64,000 nucleotides of DNA from Fulvivirgaceae bacterium JP3-4 (GTDB lineage Bacteria > Bacteroidota > Bacteroidia > Cytophagales > Cyclobacteriaceae): NCBI GenBank assembly GCA_029309925.1, contig JARKND010000001.1, positions 124,001 through 188,000 of the forward strand, given 5' to 3'. Every line of letters begins with the position of its first letter. The first letter of the stretch is position 1. Both the position numbers and the translations under genes were made by a program. The notes below the pieces were generated by a model that had not been told where the DNA came from, did no database searches, and saw only the letters and a program-made list of their open reading frames with translations. This document shows, one piece after another, positions 46,460 to 55,965 of the stretch.

Positions 46460-47095
46460 ATGGGAATTGAAGAAACACTGACAAAGCTAATCATATCTAT
46501 CGTCATAGGCGTAATCATTGGGGGAGAACGTGAATATCGGAACAAGTCTGCGGGGTTGAGAACGATCATTCTCATATGTCTTGGCTCCACAATATTCACG
46601 ATGCTCTCCGATCATTTGGGGGATGCTGCCGGGGCGTCACGTATTGCCGCGAACGTTGTAACGGGAATCGGTTTCCTGGGTGCAGGCGCAATCATGCGTG
46701 AAGGATTGACGATTTCAGGACTGACAACGGCATCAACCATATGGGTAGCTGCAGCTCTTGGTATTGCCGTGGGTGCCGGGGAATATTTACTTGCGTTCAG
46801 CGCTATGGCGCTCGTGTTCCTTGTCCTGACTCTTTTCGTATATCTCCAACGCGCTTTCTTTCAGGCGCTGAGCAAGACAATTGAACTGCGTGTCGTGTTT
46901 GAGGTAACGAACAATAAAGTTGATCTCCTCGAAGCGCAGATGAAGCTTCTTCATTTGAAATTTATCAGGAAGAAGGAGTATCGGATTCAAACCGATAGTT
47001 ACTATTATTTTGATGTTGTCGGCAAAGAAGAAAACCTGGCGCGGCTGGCAACAATGCTCAACCAGAATAATTACATCAAAAGTTTTGAATATTAG
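46460..47095 (+). CDS. MgtC/SapB-family membrane protein
   Basis: A 211-residue protein with four or five N-terminal helices and the family signature GGEREYRNKSAGLRT followed by GAGAIMREGLTISGLTTASTIW. A cytoplasmic ACT-like tail covers about residues 145-211. MgtC proteins are linked to growth at low magnesium and to inhibition of ATP synthase; the substrate of this branch is unknown. Its end overlaps the convergent cdaA gene by 4 bases. Confidence 0.9.
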   Translation: MGIEETLTKLIISIVIGVIIGGEREYRNKSAGLRTIILICLGSTIFTMLSDHLGDAAGASRIAANVVTGIGFLGAGAIMREGLTISGLTTASTIWVAAALGIAVGAGEYLLAFSAMALVFLVLTLFVYLQRAFFQALSKTIELRVVFEVTNNKVDLLEAQMKLLHLKFIRKKEYRIQTDSYYYFDVVGKEENLARLATMLNQNNYIKSFEY

Positions 47096-47949
47096 CTGGT
47101 GAGTTCCTCTGCCTCATTCTGGAACTCTTCCCAATTCTCCGGCTCGGTCTTGTGCAGGTACTCCTGGATCTTTTGTTCGACTTGTTTGAGCTTCAAACCG
47201 CGCAGGTATTTTCCGTTGCGGGCAAGAATGAGACGACCTGTCTCTTCAGAGATAGCAAGCACGAGCGTGTCGGTGTTTTCTGACATGCCTACCGCAGCGC
47301 GATGTCGCAAACCAAAATGTGCGGGCAGGTGATCATTCTCACTCACCGGCAGGATGCAACGTGCAGCTTTCACACGACCTTTGTAGATGACGACTGCGCC
47401 ATCGTGGAGCGGACTGTTTTTGCTGAAAATTGCGATCAGTAGCCTTTTAGTTACTTCGGCATTCAGCGGATCACCGGTCTCGATGTAAAACTTCAATTCG
47501 ACATCGCGCGAAAAAACAATGAGCGCTCCCGTCTTGGTAGCCTTCATGGTCTTCACTGCTTCCATCACCTGATTGATGTCGAAATCATCGTGGTAGCTGT
47601 TGCGCCAGTTCGCGATATTCTTAAAAAAGTTGTCCCTGAATTCTGTTCCGCGTCCGATCACGAGCAGGAACTTCCGGATCTCAGGCTGGAACAGAATGAT
47701 CATCGCCAGAACACCCACGCCCATAAACTGTCCGAGTATCGTTGCGAGAAGTTCCATTTGTGCCGCACGCACGATCAGGTAGATGAGGTACAAGGCAAGA
47801 ATACCAAGGAAGATGTTTACGGCAATACTGCCGCGGATGAGTTTATAGACCTGGTATAATAAGATGCTTACCAGTGCAATGTCGATCACATCAACCCAGC
47901 TAACATTTAAGAACCCGATCCTGAAAAGAAAGAAAACCATCCGTAACAA
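47092..47949 (-). CDS. cdaA: Diadenylate cyclase CdaA
   Basis: A 285-residue membrane diadenylate cyclase making c-di-AMP from two ATP. Three N-terminal helices (about 18-90) precede a DAC/DisA_N domain with the catalytic DGA (183-185) and RHR (215-217) motifs. The CdaR regulator found beside CdaA in Firmicutes is absent. It follows folP by 29 bases on the same strand, an arrangement common in Bacteroidota. Confidence 0.95.
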   Translation of the reverse strand: MLRMVFFLFRIGFLNVSWVDVIDIALVSILLYQVYKLIRGSIAVNIFLGILALYLIYLIVRAAQMELLATILGQFMGVGVLAMIILFQPEIRKFLLVIGRGTEFRDNFFKNIANWRNSYHDDFDINQVMEAVKTMKATKTGALIVFSRDVELKFYIETGDPLNAEVTKRLLIAIFSKNSPLHDGAVVIYKGRVKAARCILPVSENDHLPAHFGLRHRAAVGMSENTDTLVLAISEETGRLILARNGKYLRGLKLKQVEQKIQEYLHKTEPENWEEFQNEAEELTS

Positions 47950-47978
47950 ATGTAATAATTCAGAGAGAGTTTGGTGCG

Positions 47979-48866
47979 CTATTCAGTGGCATTCTTATCT
48001 TTTTTTGGATTGCTGGCTCGCATCATTTGACTGACCAGCGTTACCACCTGGACACATTCTCTGACGTCATGCACACGCAGTATGGAAGCGCCTTTCATGA
48101 GCGCGATCGCGTGAAGCGCGGTGCTGCCGTTCAATGCATCTTTCGGTTCGATCCCGAGCGTCTTCCAGACCATCGACTTTCTCGAGAGGCCGACCAGCAA
48201 CGGCTCGCCCAGAATTGAAAAATGATCAAGCTTATTGAGCATTTCGAAGTTTTGCGCCCGTGTCTTAGCAAAACCGAATCCCGGATCAATGAGTATGTCG
48301 TGCACCCCGAGTTGCCTGAGGCGGTGAATGCGTGGATGGAAATAGTCAAGGAGGTTTTTCACAACGTCATCATACTCCGTCAGCTTTGTCATCGTTTTTG
48401 GGTTGCCTCGCATATGCATGAGCACGTAGGGTACCCGCAGGGTTGATATCATTTCGTACATCCGGCTATCAAGTTCTCCGCCAGAGACATCGTTTACCAT
48501 GACGGCTCCTTCTTGTACCGCGCTACGGGCAACCTCGCTGCGAAAGGTGTCGATTGATATGAGCGCTGATGGGAAATGTTTCAGGACAGACTTTATGGCC
48601 CCGACACTTCGCCTGATTTCCTCCTCGATGGAAATGTCATCAGCTCCCGGCCGGGTAGAGTACCCGCCAATGTCGAGAAAGTCAGCGCCTTCAGTAAGCA
48701 GTTTTTCGGCCTGGCCAAGTATTTCTGTTTCAGACATAAATTTTCCGCCATCAAAAAAGCTGTCAGGCGTAACGTTGAGAATTCCCATCACTTTTGGTGA
48801 ATCCAAAACCATTAGCCGCCCGGCAAGGTTGAGTGTTTTGTTTGTGGAAAATCCTGTAATTTGCAC
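47979..48866 (-). CDS. folP: Dihydropteroate synthase
   Basis: A 295-residue DHPS that joins dihydropterin pyrophosphate and p-aminobenzoate in folate synthesis. Motifs are MGILNVTPDSFFDGGKF, DIGGYSTRPGA, MVNDVSGG, DPGFGFAKT and GLSRKSMVW. Length is slightly above the usual 270-280 because of about 25 residues before the first strand. It is divergent from the DUF1599 gene with 11 bases between. It heads the folP-cdaA pair. Confidence 0.96.
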   Translation of the reverse strand: MQITGFSTNKTLNLAGRLMVLDSPKVMGILNVTPDSFFDGGKFMSETEILGQAEKLLTEGADFLDIGGYSTRPGADDISIEEEIRRSVGAIKSVLKHFPSALISIDTFRSEVARSAVQEGAVMVNDVSGGELDSRMYEMISTLRVPYVLMHMRGNPKTMTKLTEYDDVVKNLLDYFHPRIHRLRQLGVHDILIDPGFGFAKTRAQNFEMLNKLDHFSILGEPLLVGLSRKSMVWKTLGIEPKDALNGSTALHAIALMKGASILRVHDVRECVQVVTLVSQMMRASNPKKDKNATE

Positions 48867-48877
48867 GCTGCTTATTT

Positions 48878-49417
48878 ATGGTTGAAAAAACTGCTGTCGA
48901 ATATAAAGAGGTAATTGCCACCTGCAAAACGCTTTTTGAAAAGAAGACCCGCGATTATGGCACCGCCTGGCGTGTGCTTCGGCTGCCTTCGATCACTGAC
49001 CAGATCTACATCAAAGCGCAACGCATCCGCAGCATTCAGGAAAAGGGCGTCCAGAAGGTAAGTGACCCGATCCGGGATGAATTTGTAGGAATTATCAACT
49101 ACTGCCTGATCGCGCTCATCCAGATGCAGCTCGAAAATTCGAATAAGCTCGAAATGAAGTTCGAAGAACTCGAGCAGTATTACGACCGTGCAGCAAAAGA
49201 GACGTTTGATCTGCTTCAAAATAAGAATCACGACTATGGCGAAGCGTGGCGCGAAATGCGTGTCACTTCAATAACCGATATTATCCTGATGAAATTGCTT
49301 CGCGTAAAGCAAATTGAAGATAATGCCGGCAAAACCCTCGTGAGCGAAGGGGTGCGGGCGAATTATCAGGACATGATTAACTATTCCGTATTTGCATTGA
49401 TCAAGTTGAAAGCGTAA
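48878..49417 (+). CDS. DUF1599 protein with two internal repeats
   Basis: A 179-residue protein made of two similar halves. Residues about 1-88 carry KTRDYGTAWRVLRLPSITDQ and residues about 95-179 carry KNHDYGEAWREMRVTSITDI, each followed by K-x2-R-x3-I and a D-x2-NY-x6-LI motif. DUF1599 is also listed as nucleotide modification associated domain 1, and its all-alpha pattern recalls MazG-like pyrophosphatases; activity is unproven. It is the first gene of a run with the DoxX and aroK genes. Confidence 0.85.
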   Translation: MVEKTAVEYKEVIATCKTLFEKKTRDYGTAWRVLRLPSITDQIYIKAQRIRSIQEKGVQKVSDPIRDEFVGIINYCLIALIQMQLENSNKLEMKFEELEQYYDRAAKETFDLLQNKNHDYGEAWREMRVTSITDIILMKLLRVKQIEDNAGKTLVSEGVRANYQDMINYSVFALIKLKA

Positions 49418-49422
49418 AAAAT

Positions 49423-50535
49423 ATGTTCAAAAGAATTGTTGATGAGATTTCGCGTTACCTGGTGGGGTTGTTGTTCATTTTTTCAGGGCTGATCAAACTG
49501 AACGATCCGATCGGCACCCGTATCAAACTCGAAGAATACTTTGAGGTGTTTGCCGAAGATTTCGGATCCTTTTTTGAATACTTTATTCCGTATGCACTGG
49601 AGATCGGTATGATCATGATTGTGCTTGAAGTAGTGCTTGGCGTGGCAGTGCTCATCTACTACAAGATGGAGATTACTACGAAGGTGATGCTCGCGCTGAT
49701 GATCTTCTTCACCTTTCTCACTTTCTATTCAGCTTACTTCAACAAGGTGACAGACTGTGGATGTTTTGGCGATGCCATCAAACTCACCCCGTGGGAATCT
49801 TTTTCAAAAGATGTATTTCTGATGATCTTCATCCTTCACCTGTTCTGGTATCGGAAAACATACGTGCCTGTACTGAGGACACGTGAAGGGCATGCCGTGG
49901 TCGGATTCGTTACGGCCCTCAGCATCTTCCTTGGAATTTATGCGATTCAACACCTTCCGTTCATCGACTTCCGTGCATACCGCATTGGCAACAATATTCC
50001 GGAACAAATGAAGCCAGCGGAACAGCCGATCTTCGAATATGTTTTTGTAAAGAAAGACAATGGCGAAGAGGTTCGATCAGACAAATACCTGATGGACACC
50101 ACACAGTATAAATACAAAAGTGTCGAGCAGACCAATGCCGGGCGGACAAAAGCAAAGATCACCGATTACGCGGTGACAAGTGTCGAGGGAGAAGACTATA
50201 CGCAGCAGACATTTCAGGGCGCAAAGCTGATCATCGTGGTATATGATGTCCAGAAAGTATCAACTGATAACATTGCCGATATCCGCAAGCTTGCCAAGAA
50301 TCTCGAGGGTAAAGTTGAAGTGCTGGCACTGACAGCTTCGAGTGGCGAACAGTTTGAAACTTTCCGCCATGAACATCAGCTCGCATTCCCTTATTACTAC
50401 GCTGACGGAACGGTGCTCAAGACAATCGTCCGGGCGAACCCAGGACTAACGCTGTGGGTAGACGGCACCGTTAAGGGTATGTGGCATCACAACGATACCC
50501 CTGAAGCTTCAGAAGTTCTGGAACTCATTAACTGA
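49423..50535 (+). CDS. DoxX-family protein with thioredoxin-like C-terminal domain (BT_3928-like)
   Basis: A 370-residue protein. Residues 1 to about 170 hold four to five helices of the DoxX/MauE type with the conserved segment VTDCGCFGDAIKLTPWESF. The soluble C-terminal part (about 225-370) reads like a thioredoxin fold without the redox CxxC (LIIVVYDVQKV, EVLALTAS, PGLTLWVDGTV). It is probably involved in redox or quinone metabolism at the membrane, but this is inference. It is 5 bases after the DUF1599 gene and one base before aroK. Confidence 0.85.
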   Translation: MFKRIVDEISRYLVGLLFIFSGLIKLNDPIGTRIKLEEYFEVFAEDFGSFFEYFIPYALEIGMIMIVLEVVLGVAVLIYYKMEITTKVMLALMIFFTFLTFYSAYFNKVTDCGCFGDAIKLTPWESFSKDVFLMIFILHLFWYRKTYVPVLRTREGHAVVGFVTALSIFLGIYAIQHLPFIDFRAYRIGNNIPEQMKPAEQPIFEYVFVKKDNGEEVRSDKYLMDTTQYKYKSVEQTNAGRTKAKITDYAVTSVEGEDYTQQTFQGAKLIIVVYDVQKVSTDNIADIRKLAKNLEGKVEVLALTASSGEQFETFRHEHQLAFPYYYADGTVLKTIVRANPGLTLWVDGTVKGMWHHNDTPEASEVLELIN

Positions 50536-50536
50536 T

Positions 50537-51034
50537 ATGAAGATTTTCCTGATCGGCATGCCTGGCTCGGGGAAAAGCACTGCAGGCAGGCAACTCGCCA
50601 GCACGCTGAGGACAACATTTGTCGATCTCGATCATGAAATTGAAAAGCAAGAGCAGCGGTCCATTCCGGAAATTTTCAGCCAGTCGGGAGAAGATTATTT
50701 CCGGCAGGTCGAATCGAAACTCTTAAATCAGTTTGCAGTTTCAGGCGAGTCATTCGTGATGGCAACAGGTGGAGGTGCTCCGGTTTTCTACAGCGGGATC
50801 GATGTGATCAACCAGAACGGGATAAGCATCTTTCTTGACGTGCCCCTCGAAACGCTTGTGAATCGAACCGGGAAGCGTTCGACACGTCCGCTTCTTCAAA
50901 ATACTAGTGAAGAAGAACTGCGAATGAAACTTGGAAAAATTCTCGACACACGACTCGAGACTTATCGAAAGGCAAAGATCACGCTGCAAAATCCAACACT
51001 TGAAAGTATTCTGAATGCTTTGGATGCGAAATGA
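50537..51034 (+). CDS. aroK: Shikimate kinase
   Basis: A 165-residue P-loop kinase that phosphorylates shikimate in aromatic amino acid synthesis. Walker A is GMPGSGKST (7-15), shikimate-binding DLD is at 30-32, Arg56 lies in DYFRQVE and the GGG loop at 78-80. A lid Arg is visible in RTGKRSTRPLL. It is the last gene of its run and convergent with the FadL-type gene, 18 bases away. Confidence 0.93.
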   Translation: MKIFLIGMPGSGKSTAGRQLASTLRTTFVDLDHEIEKQEQRSIPEIFSQSGEDYFRQVESKLLNQFAVSGESFVMATGGGAPVFYSGIDVINQNGISIFLDVPLETLVNRTGKRSTRPLLQNTSEEELRMKLGKILDTRLETYRKAKITLQNPTLESILNALDAK

Positions 51035-51052
51035 ATCCCGTCCAAGGTAATC

Positions 51053-52609
51053 TTAGAAGAGCAATCCGAAGGTCAGCAGGTAAGAGGCAGAAGTGTATTT
51101 CTGATAGGCGATCGGATCCGGGCCATCGACAAAATACGGTGACCTGCTCCTGCGGGTATTGCTGAATACCGCTGCGAGATCGACAAAATATTTGCTGCCA
51201 CGATAGCCTACACCTCCGCTGAAAGTTTTGATGCTCTGGTCAGTATCATTGTAGATGAACGGATCTGGCATATAATTGAATCCTGCTCTCACGCGATACT
51301 TTTCAAAGCGGTATTCGGCACCTGTTCTGAAATTATACTCTGTCTCATACTCAGCTTTGATCGACTGGTTTTCCGGATTGAAATCCGCATCAATGTTCGA
51401 ATCGTAACGCGCGCCCGCATAGTTGCTGCGCTCAACATCAAACGTAATAAACCCGAGCTTGGAGATGAAAGTAATTCCTCCGCTTAAGCGCGATGGTGTC
51501 GAAAGGTTGTATTCCGAAGTCAGCGGATCTCCGAATCGCTCAAAGACAGAAGGCTGATCCGGATAATTCGAATTACCGTTGTCATAAACATTCCATTCAC
51601 TGTCAATCCGCGCATTATAGTTGTCGACAATGTTGTAATAGGTTGGTGTTGCGTAGGAGATTCCCACCTGGAGAAAATCCACAGGTCGTACCACAGCGCC
51701 TAAAGTTAGGTTAACGCCTGAGCCACGGATGTTGTACTCTTCATCCGTCTGATAGTACTCGACAGGGTTATAGGTGGCATCCTCGCTGAAGCTGAAGTCA
51801 GACTCTTTGAAATACTGCCTGATCTTATAGCGGATAGAAGAAATGCCGATACCAGCCCCGAGAAAAACCATGTCATTGAAATTTGCACCGTAAGAAATTG
51901 ACCACTGTGTTTGTGCGCCCCGCGACTCGCTGATCTCCTGCTGCGTAAGTGTGCGAATCTCGGCAGGCAAACCATTTTCTGCGGGAAGTGGTGTGAGCAA
52001 AGAGCGATACTCGATGTTTCCGTTCCCGGGATCAACATCTGAGATGAGGTAGTTGTTGTATGCAAGTCCGGTAAGCGTGAAGAAATTATCACCGGGCTCC
52101 TGGTTGTTTCGCCATAAGAAGCTTTCGGGATCAACGCCATCTGCATCGTTAAGGAAATAATCGATTAAAGAGTGTTCGCTGTTCACTCCGGTATATCGGA
52201 AGTTGCGATTGAAATCGTTGATTCGATTCATGCTTACACTGAATGAGCCGCCAAGGAAACCACGTTCTTTTCCGGATTCATGATGATAAACAAGACTCAA
52301 GCCTGGGATGCTGAAACCTATTCGGCTTTCGTCTGTCTTCGTGCCCAGGTAGTTTGAGGAGACCTTGTTGAAGTTGAATGACGGTGTGATTGTAAATTCA
52401 GACCGGTTGAACATTCCAAGGCCTGCCGGATTTGAAAAGGCTGAACTGTAATCCCCGCCAAGGGCAGTTTGGGCACCGCCAAGCGCCTGGATCCGCGCAC
52501 TGCCTCCCGGACGCGTTCTTGAAAACAATAGCGCATTATCTACGAAGTCCTGGGCGAAACCAGTCGATCCTAAGGACATGAGTGTAACAATAAAGATGAG
52601 TTTTTTCAT
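51053..52609 (-). CDS. OmpP1/FadL-family outer-membrane protein
   Basis: A 518-residue beta-barrel protein with a signal peptide (residues 1-19, ending GFAQD). The N-terminal hatch motif ALGGAQTALGGDYSSAFSNPAGLG is typical of Bacteroidota FadL relatives. Alternating aromatic strands follow, ending in LLTFGLLF. The family imports hydrophobic compounds; substrate unknown. It is 35 bases downstream of the Tyr/Asn-rich gene and probably shares its transcript. Confidence 0.9.
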   Translation of the reverse strand: MKKLIFIVTLMSLGSTGFAQDFVDNALLFSRTRPGGSARIQALGGAQTALGGDYSSAFSNPAGLGMFNRSEFTITPSFNFNKVSSNYLGTKTDESRIGFSIPGLSLVYHHESGKERGFLGGSFSVSMNRINDFNRNFRYTGVNSEHSLIDYFLNDADGVDPESFLWRNNQEPGDNFFTLTGLAYNNYLISDVDPGNGNIEYRSLLTPLPAENGLPAEIRTLTQQEISESRGAQTQWSISYGANFNDMVFLGAGIGISSIRYKIRQYFKESDFSFSEDATYNPVEYYQTDEEYNIRGSGVNLTLGAVVRPVDFLQVGISYATPTYYNIVDNYNARIDSEWNVYDNGNSNYPDQPSVFERFGDPLTSEYNLSTPSRLSGGITFISKLGFITFDVERSNYAGARYDSNIDADFNPENQSIKAEYETEYNFRTGAEYRFEKYRVRAGFNYMPDPFIYNDTDQSIKTFSGGVGYRGSKYFVDLAAVFSNTRRSRSPYFVDGPDPIAYQKYTSASYLLTFGLLF

Positions 52610-52644
52610 CTTAGATACCTTTTGTTAAATGTTAAGGTAAAATA

Positions 52645-53757
52645 TTAGTCCCTGCCGCGAGACGATCTTGAACCGGACCCGCTCGAGCCACCAGATGGCG
52701 GACTAGAACTTCTGCCAGCATCCGAACTTCTTGACGGAGATGGCGAGTAAGAAGGAGTCGAACGCTGCTGGCTTTCCCATGAAGATCTGCTGTTGCCTGA
52801 ATTGTTGCTGTTATTATTGTTCCACGAAGGTGTTGAGGTCCTTGGCGGAGTTGAGTAAGACGAATTCGTATTGCTACGATTCGTATTTCTCCACGTGCTG
52901 TTGTAGTGTTCCTGCTCACGGTTGACACGTCCACCGGAATTTGTTCTTCCATCGCGACCGTCAACAATTCTTCCATTCGTACGTGTGCCCTGATCCGAGT
53001 CGCGGCTCAACTGGCTGCTGCGCGAGTTGCGCTTGCCATAGTTTCCACGATAGTCATCATTCTCAATATAGACTACACGATACGGACGGTTCCATGCGCC
53101 TCCGCCATAGTAGTAAGGACGTCCAAACGACATGTAGGGGTTGTAACCGTACGCGTAGTACGGATTGTAGAAATCCATGTAGGGATCATAGTAAGCGTAT
53201 GGTGAGCAACTAAAGCAATTGTTCCAGCCGTAATTCCAGCTGTTGCCATAGTAGAAGCTAAACCCAGACGACCACGAAGAGCGGTAGTAAGGATTTCCCC
53301 ACGGACTTCCCCAGGCATCATAGGGTGAACCATAATATGGGGAATTCCATCCGTAAATGGAAGAACCCCAATAGTTAGACCGGTACCACGGGTTGTTATA
53401 CCAGTTATTATAATTCGAGTTAAAGTTGTTGTAGTACGATTGATTTGCGTAGCGATAGTTAGCTACATAGTAATCCTCTTCATCGCTCTGCGAAGTTTGT
53501 GACTGAGCACGCGAAGTGTATTCCGGATTAACGTTTCTTGCCGAGTAGCTATCGGTTGGGTTCGAATCCTCGTCTCTTTCTTTCGCCTTGCGGGAAGAAG
53601 TATACGCGATGGAATTCGACTTCTCTGCTTCACGGAGCTTCGCGCGATCCTTGGCGTTGAAATACATATCATCCTGCTCAACCTGAGCAAATGCATTCCC
53701 AAACACCACAAACGAAAGAAGTCCTAAAATGATGACCTTGATTTTCATAGCACCCAA
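52645..53757 (-). CDS. Secreted Tyr/Asn/Ser-rich low-complexity protein
   Basis: A 370-residue exported protein; a signal peptide ends near GNAFAQ. Two starts are possible, ATG 53757 or 53748. The section at about 98-225 is extremely rich in Y, N, W, S, P and G (for example NNFNSNYNNWYNNPWYRSN). The last 130 residues are S, R, N, T and G rich, with no hydrophobic core. Related sequences next to proS in Bacteroidota have been labelled vitellogenin-like, which is only a composition label. The function is unknown; possibilities are an adhesive, matrix or surface-coating protein. A TACTTTTC -7-like box lies at 53797-53790. Confidence 0.75.
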   Translation of the reverse strand: MGAMKIKVIILGLLSFVVFGNAFAQVEQDDMYFNAKDRAKLREAEKSNSIAYTSSRKAKERDEDSNPTDSYSARNVNPEYTSRAQSQTSQSDEEDYYVANYRYANQSYYNNFNSNYNNWYNNPWYRSNYWGSSIYGWNSPYYGSPYDAWGSPWGNPYYRSSWSSGFSFYYGNSWNYGWNNCFSCSPYAYYDPYMDFYNPYYAYGYNPYMSFGRPYYYGGGAWNRPYRVVYIENDDYRGNYGKRNSRSSQLSRDSDQGTRTNGRIVDGRDGRTNSGGRVNREQEHYNSTWRNTNRSNTNSSYSTPPRTSTPSWNNNNSNNSGNSRSSWESQQRSTPSYSPSPSRSSDAGRSSSPPSGGSSGSGSRSSRGRD

Positions 53758-53894
53758 TTTTGCTGTTGAAATAATAACGTTAATCGGTCGAAAAGTATTC
53801 TCTAAACTTACAAAATATAATCGGCATTTCTTTTGACCCGCAAAAGCGGTAAAAGGTTTAGAACAACCCTTCCTGCAATTGACAGATTCCCGAT

Positions 53895-53902
53895 TATATT
53901 TG
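53895..53902 (+). promoter_or_regulatory. Probable -7 box of proS (TATATTTG)
   Basis: An exact TAnnTTTG box about 40 bases before the proS ATG. A TTG 13 bases upstream is too close for a standard -33 element, so only the -7 box is claimed. Confidence 0.5.
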
Positions 53903-53941
53903 CCGTTCGAAACACTTGATTAGGGCAATAATTATACCAGT

Positions 53942-55420
53942 ATGGCGAAAGATATACCATCCAGGAGCGAAGATTACTCATTGTGGTACAACGAGTTAGT
54001 TAAGAAGGCCGACCTGGCAGAACATTCCGAAGTACGCGGCTGCATGGTAATTAAACCCTATGGCTACAGCATTTGGGAAAAAATGCAGCAAGCGCTGGAT
54101 AAGATGTTCAAAGACACTGGTCACTCGAACGCTTACTTCCCGTTATTCGTGCCCAAGAGTTTGTTCGAAGCGGAAGAGCAGAATGCTGAGGGGTTTGCAA
54201 AAGAATGTGCTATTGTTACACACTATCGCCTTAAAGCTGATCCCAATAAGAAGGGGAAACTCATGGTAGACCCTGACGCTCGCCTGGAAGAAGAGTTGGT
54301 GGTGCGTCCGACCAGCGAAGCCATTATCTGGAGTACTTACAAAAAGTGGATTCAGTCATATCGCGACCTTCCCATTCTGATCAACCAATGGGCCAACGTA
54401 GTGCGTTGGGAGATGCGGACGCGTCTTTTCCTGCGCACAGCAGAGTTTCTCTGGCAGGAAGGTCACACTGCCCACGCTAATGCCGATGAAGCGATAAAGG
54501 AGACCGAACTGATTTTGAATGTGTATGCTGATTTTGCCGAGGGGTTTATGGCAATGCCGGTTGTAAAGGGCAGAAAGAGCGAAGGTGAACGATTCCCTGG
54601 CGCGGTGGATACCTATTGCATCGAGGCGATGATGCAGGATGGGAAAGCGTTGCAGGCAGGAACATCTCATTTCCTTGGACAGAATTTTGCCAAAGCGTTT
54701 AACGTACAGTTTACGAGTAAAGAAGGAAAACTCGAAGACGTGTGGGGAACATCATGGGGTGTGAGCACGCGACTGATGGGTGCACTCATCATGGCACACT
54801 CTGATGACGATGGTCTGATCCTTCCTCCAAAACTCGCGCCTATCCATGTCGTTGTAGTGCCGATTTTCAGAAGTGAAGAGGAACTCAAAAAAATAACGGA
54901 AAAGGTTGATGAGCTTTCGTCAGCACTGCGCAAGCAGGGTTATGCTGTGAAGTTTGACAACCGCGATACACAAAAGCCTGGTTTCAAGTTCGCGGAATGG
55001 GAACTGAAGGGGGTGCCAGTGCGACTGGCGATCGGGCCAAGAGATCTTGAAAACGGAACCGTTGAGGTTGCACGAAGAGATACAAAGGAGAAACAGGTGA
55101 TGAAACTCGATGAAGTCGCCACCCGTATTCCTAAGTTGCTCGATGATATTCAGGCAAACATCTACACAAAAGCGCTGAAGTTCCGCGATGAGCACGTCAC
55201 AAAGGTGGATACATATGATGAATTGAAGAGAGTCCTTGACGACAAGGGCGGATTCGTTGCAGCGCATTGGGATGGCACTGTGGAGACAGAGGCTGCTATC
55301 AAGGAAGAAACCAAAGCTACTATCCGATGCATCCCGCTCGATGCCAAAGAAGAGGCCGGGAAGTGCATTTATTCAGGCAAACCTTCCAGCAGAAGGGTGC
55401 TTTTCGCGCGCGCTTATTAA
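53942..55420 (+). CDS. proS: Prolyl-tRNA synthetase (archaeal/eukaryotic type)
   Basis: A 492-residue class II synthetase of the short type without the bacterial INS editing domain, as usual in Bacteroidota. Motif 2 ([23 protein letters not shown]), the proline-site [14 protein letters not shown] and motif 3 ([15 protein letters not shown]) are present, with an anticodon-binding domain after about residue 285. The C-terminal end [17 protein letters not shown] is that of the eukaryote-like group. It is a single-gene unit facing away from the Tyr/Asn-rich gene. Confidence 0.95.
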   Translation: MAKDIPSRSEDYSLWYNELVKKADLAEHSEVRGCMVIKPYGYSIWEKMQQALDKMFKDTGHSNAYFPLFVPKSLFEAEEQNAEGFAKECAIVTHYRLKADPNKKGKLMVDPDARLEEELVVRPTSEAIIWSTYKKWIQSYRDLPILINQWANVVRWEMRTRLFLRTAEFLWQEGHTAHANADEAIKETELILNVYADFAEGFMAMPVVKGRKSEGERFPGAVDTYCIEAMMQDGKALQAGTSHFLGQNFAKAFNVQFTSKEGKLEDVWGTSWGVSTRLMGALIMAHSDDDGLILPPKLAPIHVVVVPIFRSEEELKKITEKVDELSSALRKQGYAVKFDNRDTQKPGFKFAEWELKGVPVRLAIGPRDLENGTVEVARRDTKEKQVMKLDEVATRIPKLLDDIQANIYTKALKFRDEHVTKVDTYDELKRVLDDKGGFVAAHWDGTVETEAAIKEETKATIRCIPLDAKEEAGKCIYSGKPSSRRVLFARAY

Positions 55421-55485
55421 TACAATGGCGGTGCGAAGCCGCCATTGTTAAATTTCCTCACTATATTTGATTTTACCCCGCTTGT

Positions 55486-55956
55486 ATGCTGATGTGGATA
55501 ATCATTGTTGCCCTTTTGGCAATTGGCCTCGCACTCATTATTGCTGAAATCATTTTTATCCCCGGAACAACATTCGTGGGTGTGCTGGGCGTGGTGTTTT
55601 CCATCGCTGGAATCGTCATCAGTTATCAGCATTTCGGCAGTGACGTGGGTTTCTATATTCTGCTCGGAATGGGGCTTGCCACAGCAGGATCACTCTATTA
55701 TAGTTTCAAAAGCGGTGCGTGGAATAAGTTTTCGCTAAAGACTTCGCACAAATCCAAAGTGAACGAGGGCCTTGTGGATGAACTTGTTATTGGCGATGAA
55801 GGCCAGGCACTCTCAACGTTGCGGCCTGTCGGAAAGGCAAGGTTTAAGAATCAGGAATACGAAGTGAAAACACTAGGCGACTACGTTGACAACGGAACGC
55901 CCATACGCATCAAACTCATACTATCAAATCAGATCATTGTCGAACCAATTAAATAA
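55486..55956 (+). CDS. NfeD-family membrane protein
   Basis: A 156-residue protein with an N-terminal stretch of three to four helices (about 3-75) and a C-terminal OB-like soluble domain (GDEGQALSTLRPVGKARFKNQEYEV, ending IVEPIK). This is the short NfeD type, which pairs with flotillin-like proteins; the floA gene starts 9 bases later. It probably helps organise membrane domains. Confidence 0.9.
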   Translation: MLMWIIIVALLAIGLALIIAEIIFIPGTTFVGVLGVVFSIAGIVISYQHFGSDVGFYILLGMGLATAGSLYYSFKSGAWNKFSLKTSHKSKVNEGLVDELVIGDEGQALSTLRPVGKARFKNQEYEVKTLGDYVDNGTPIRIKLILSNQIIVEPIK

Positions 55957-55965
55957 ACCCGTACT

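Noticed and set aside
46460-47095. Toxin or virulence role for the MgtC-family gene
   Set aside because: The family is widespread in harmless environmental bacteria; sequence alone supports only the family name.
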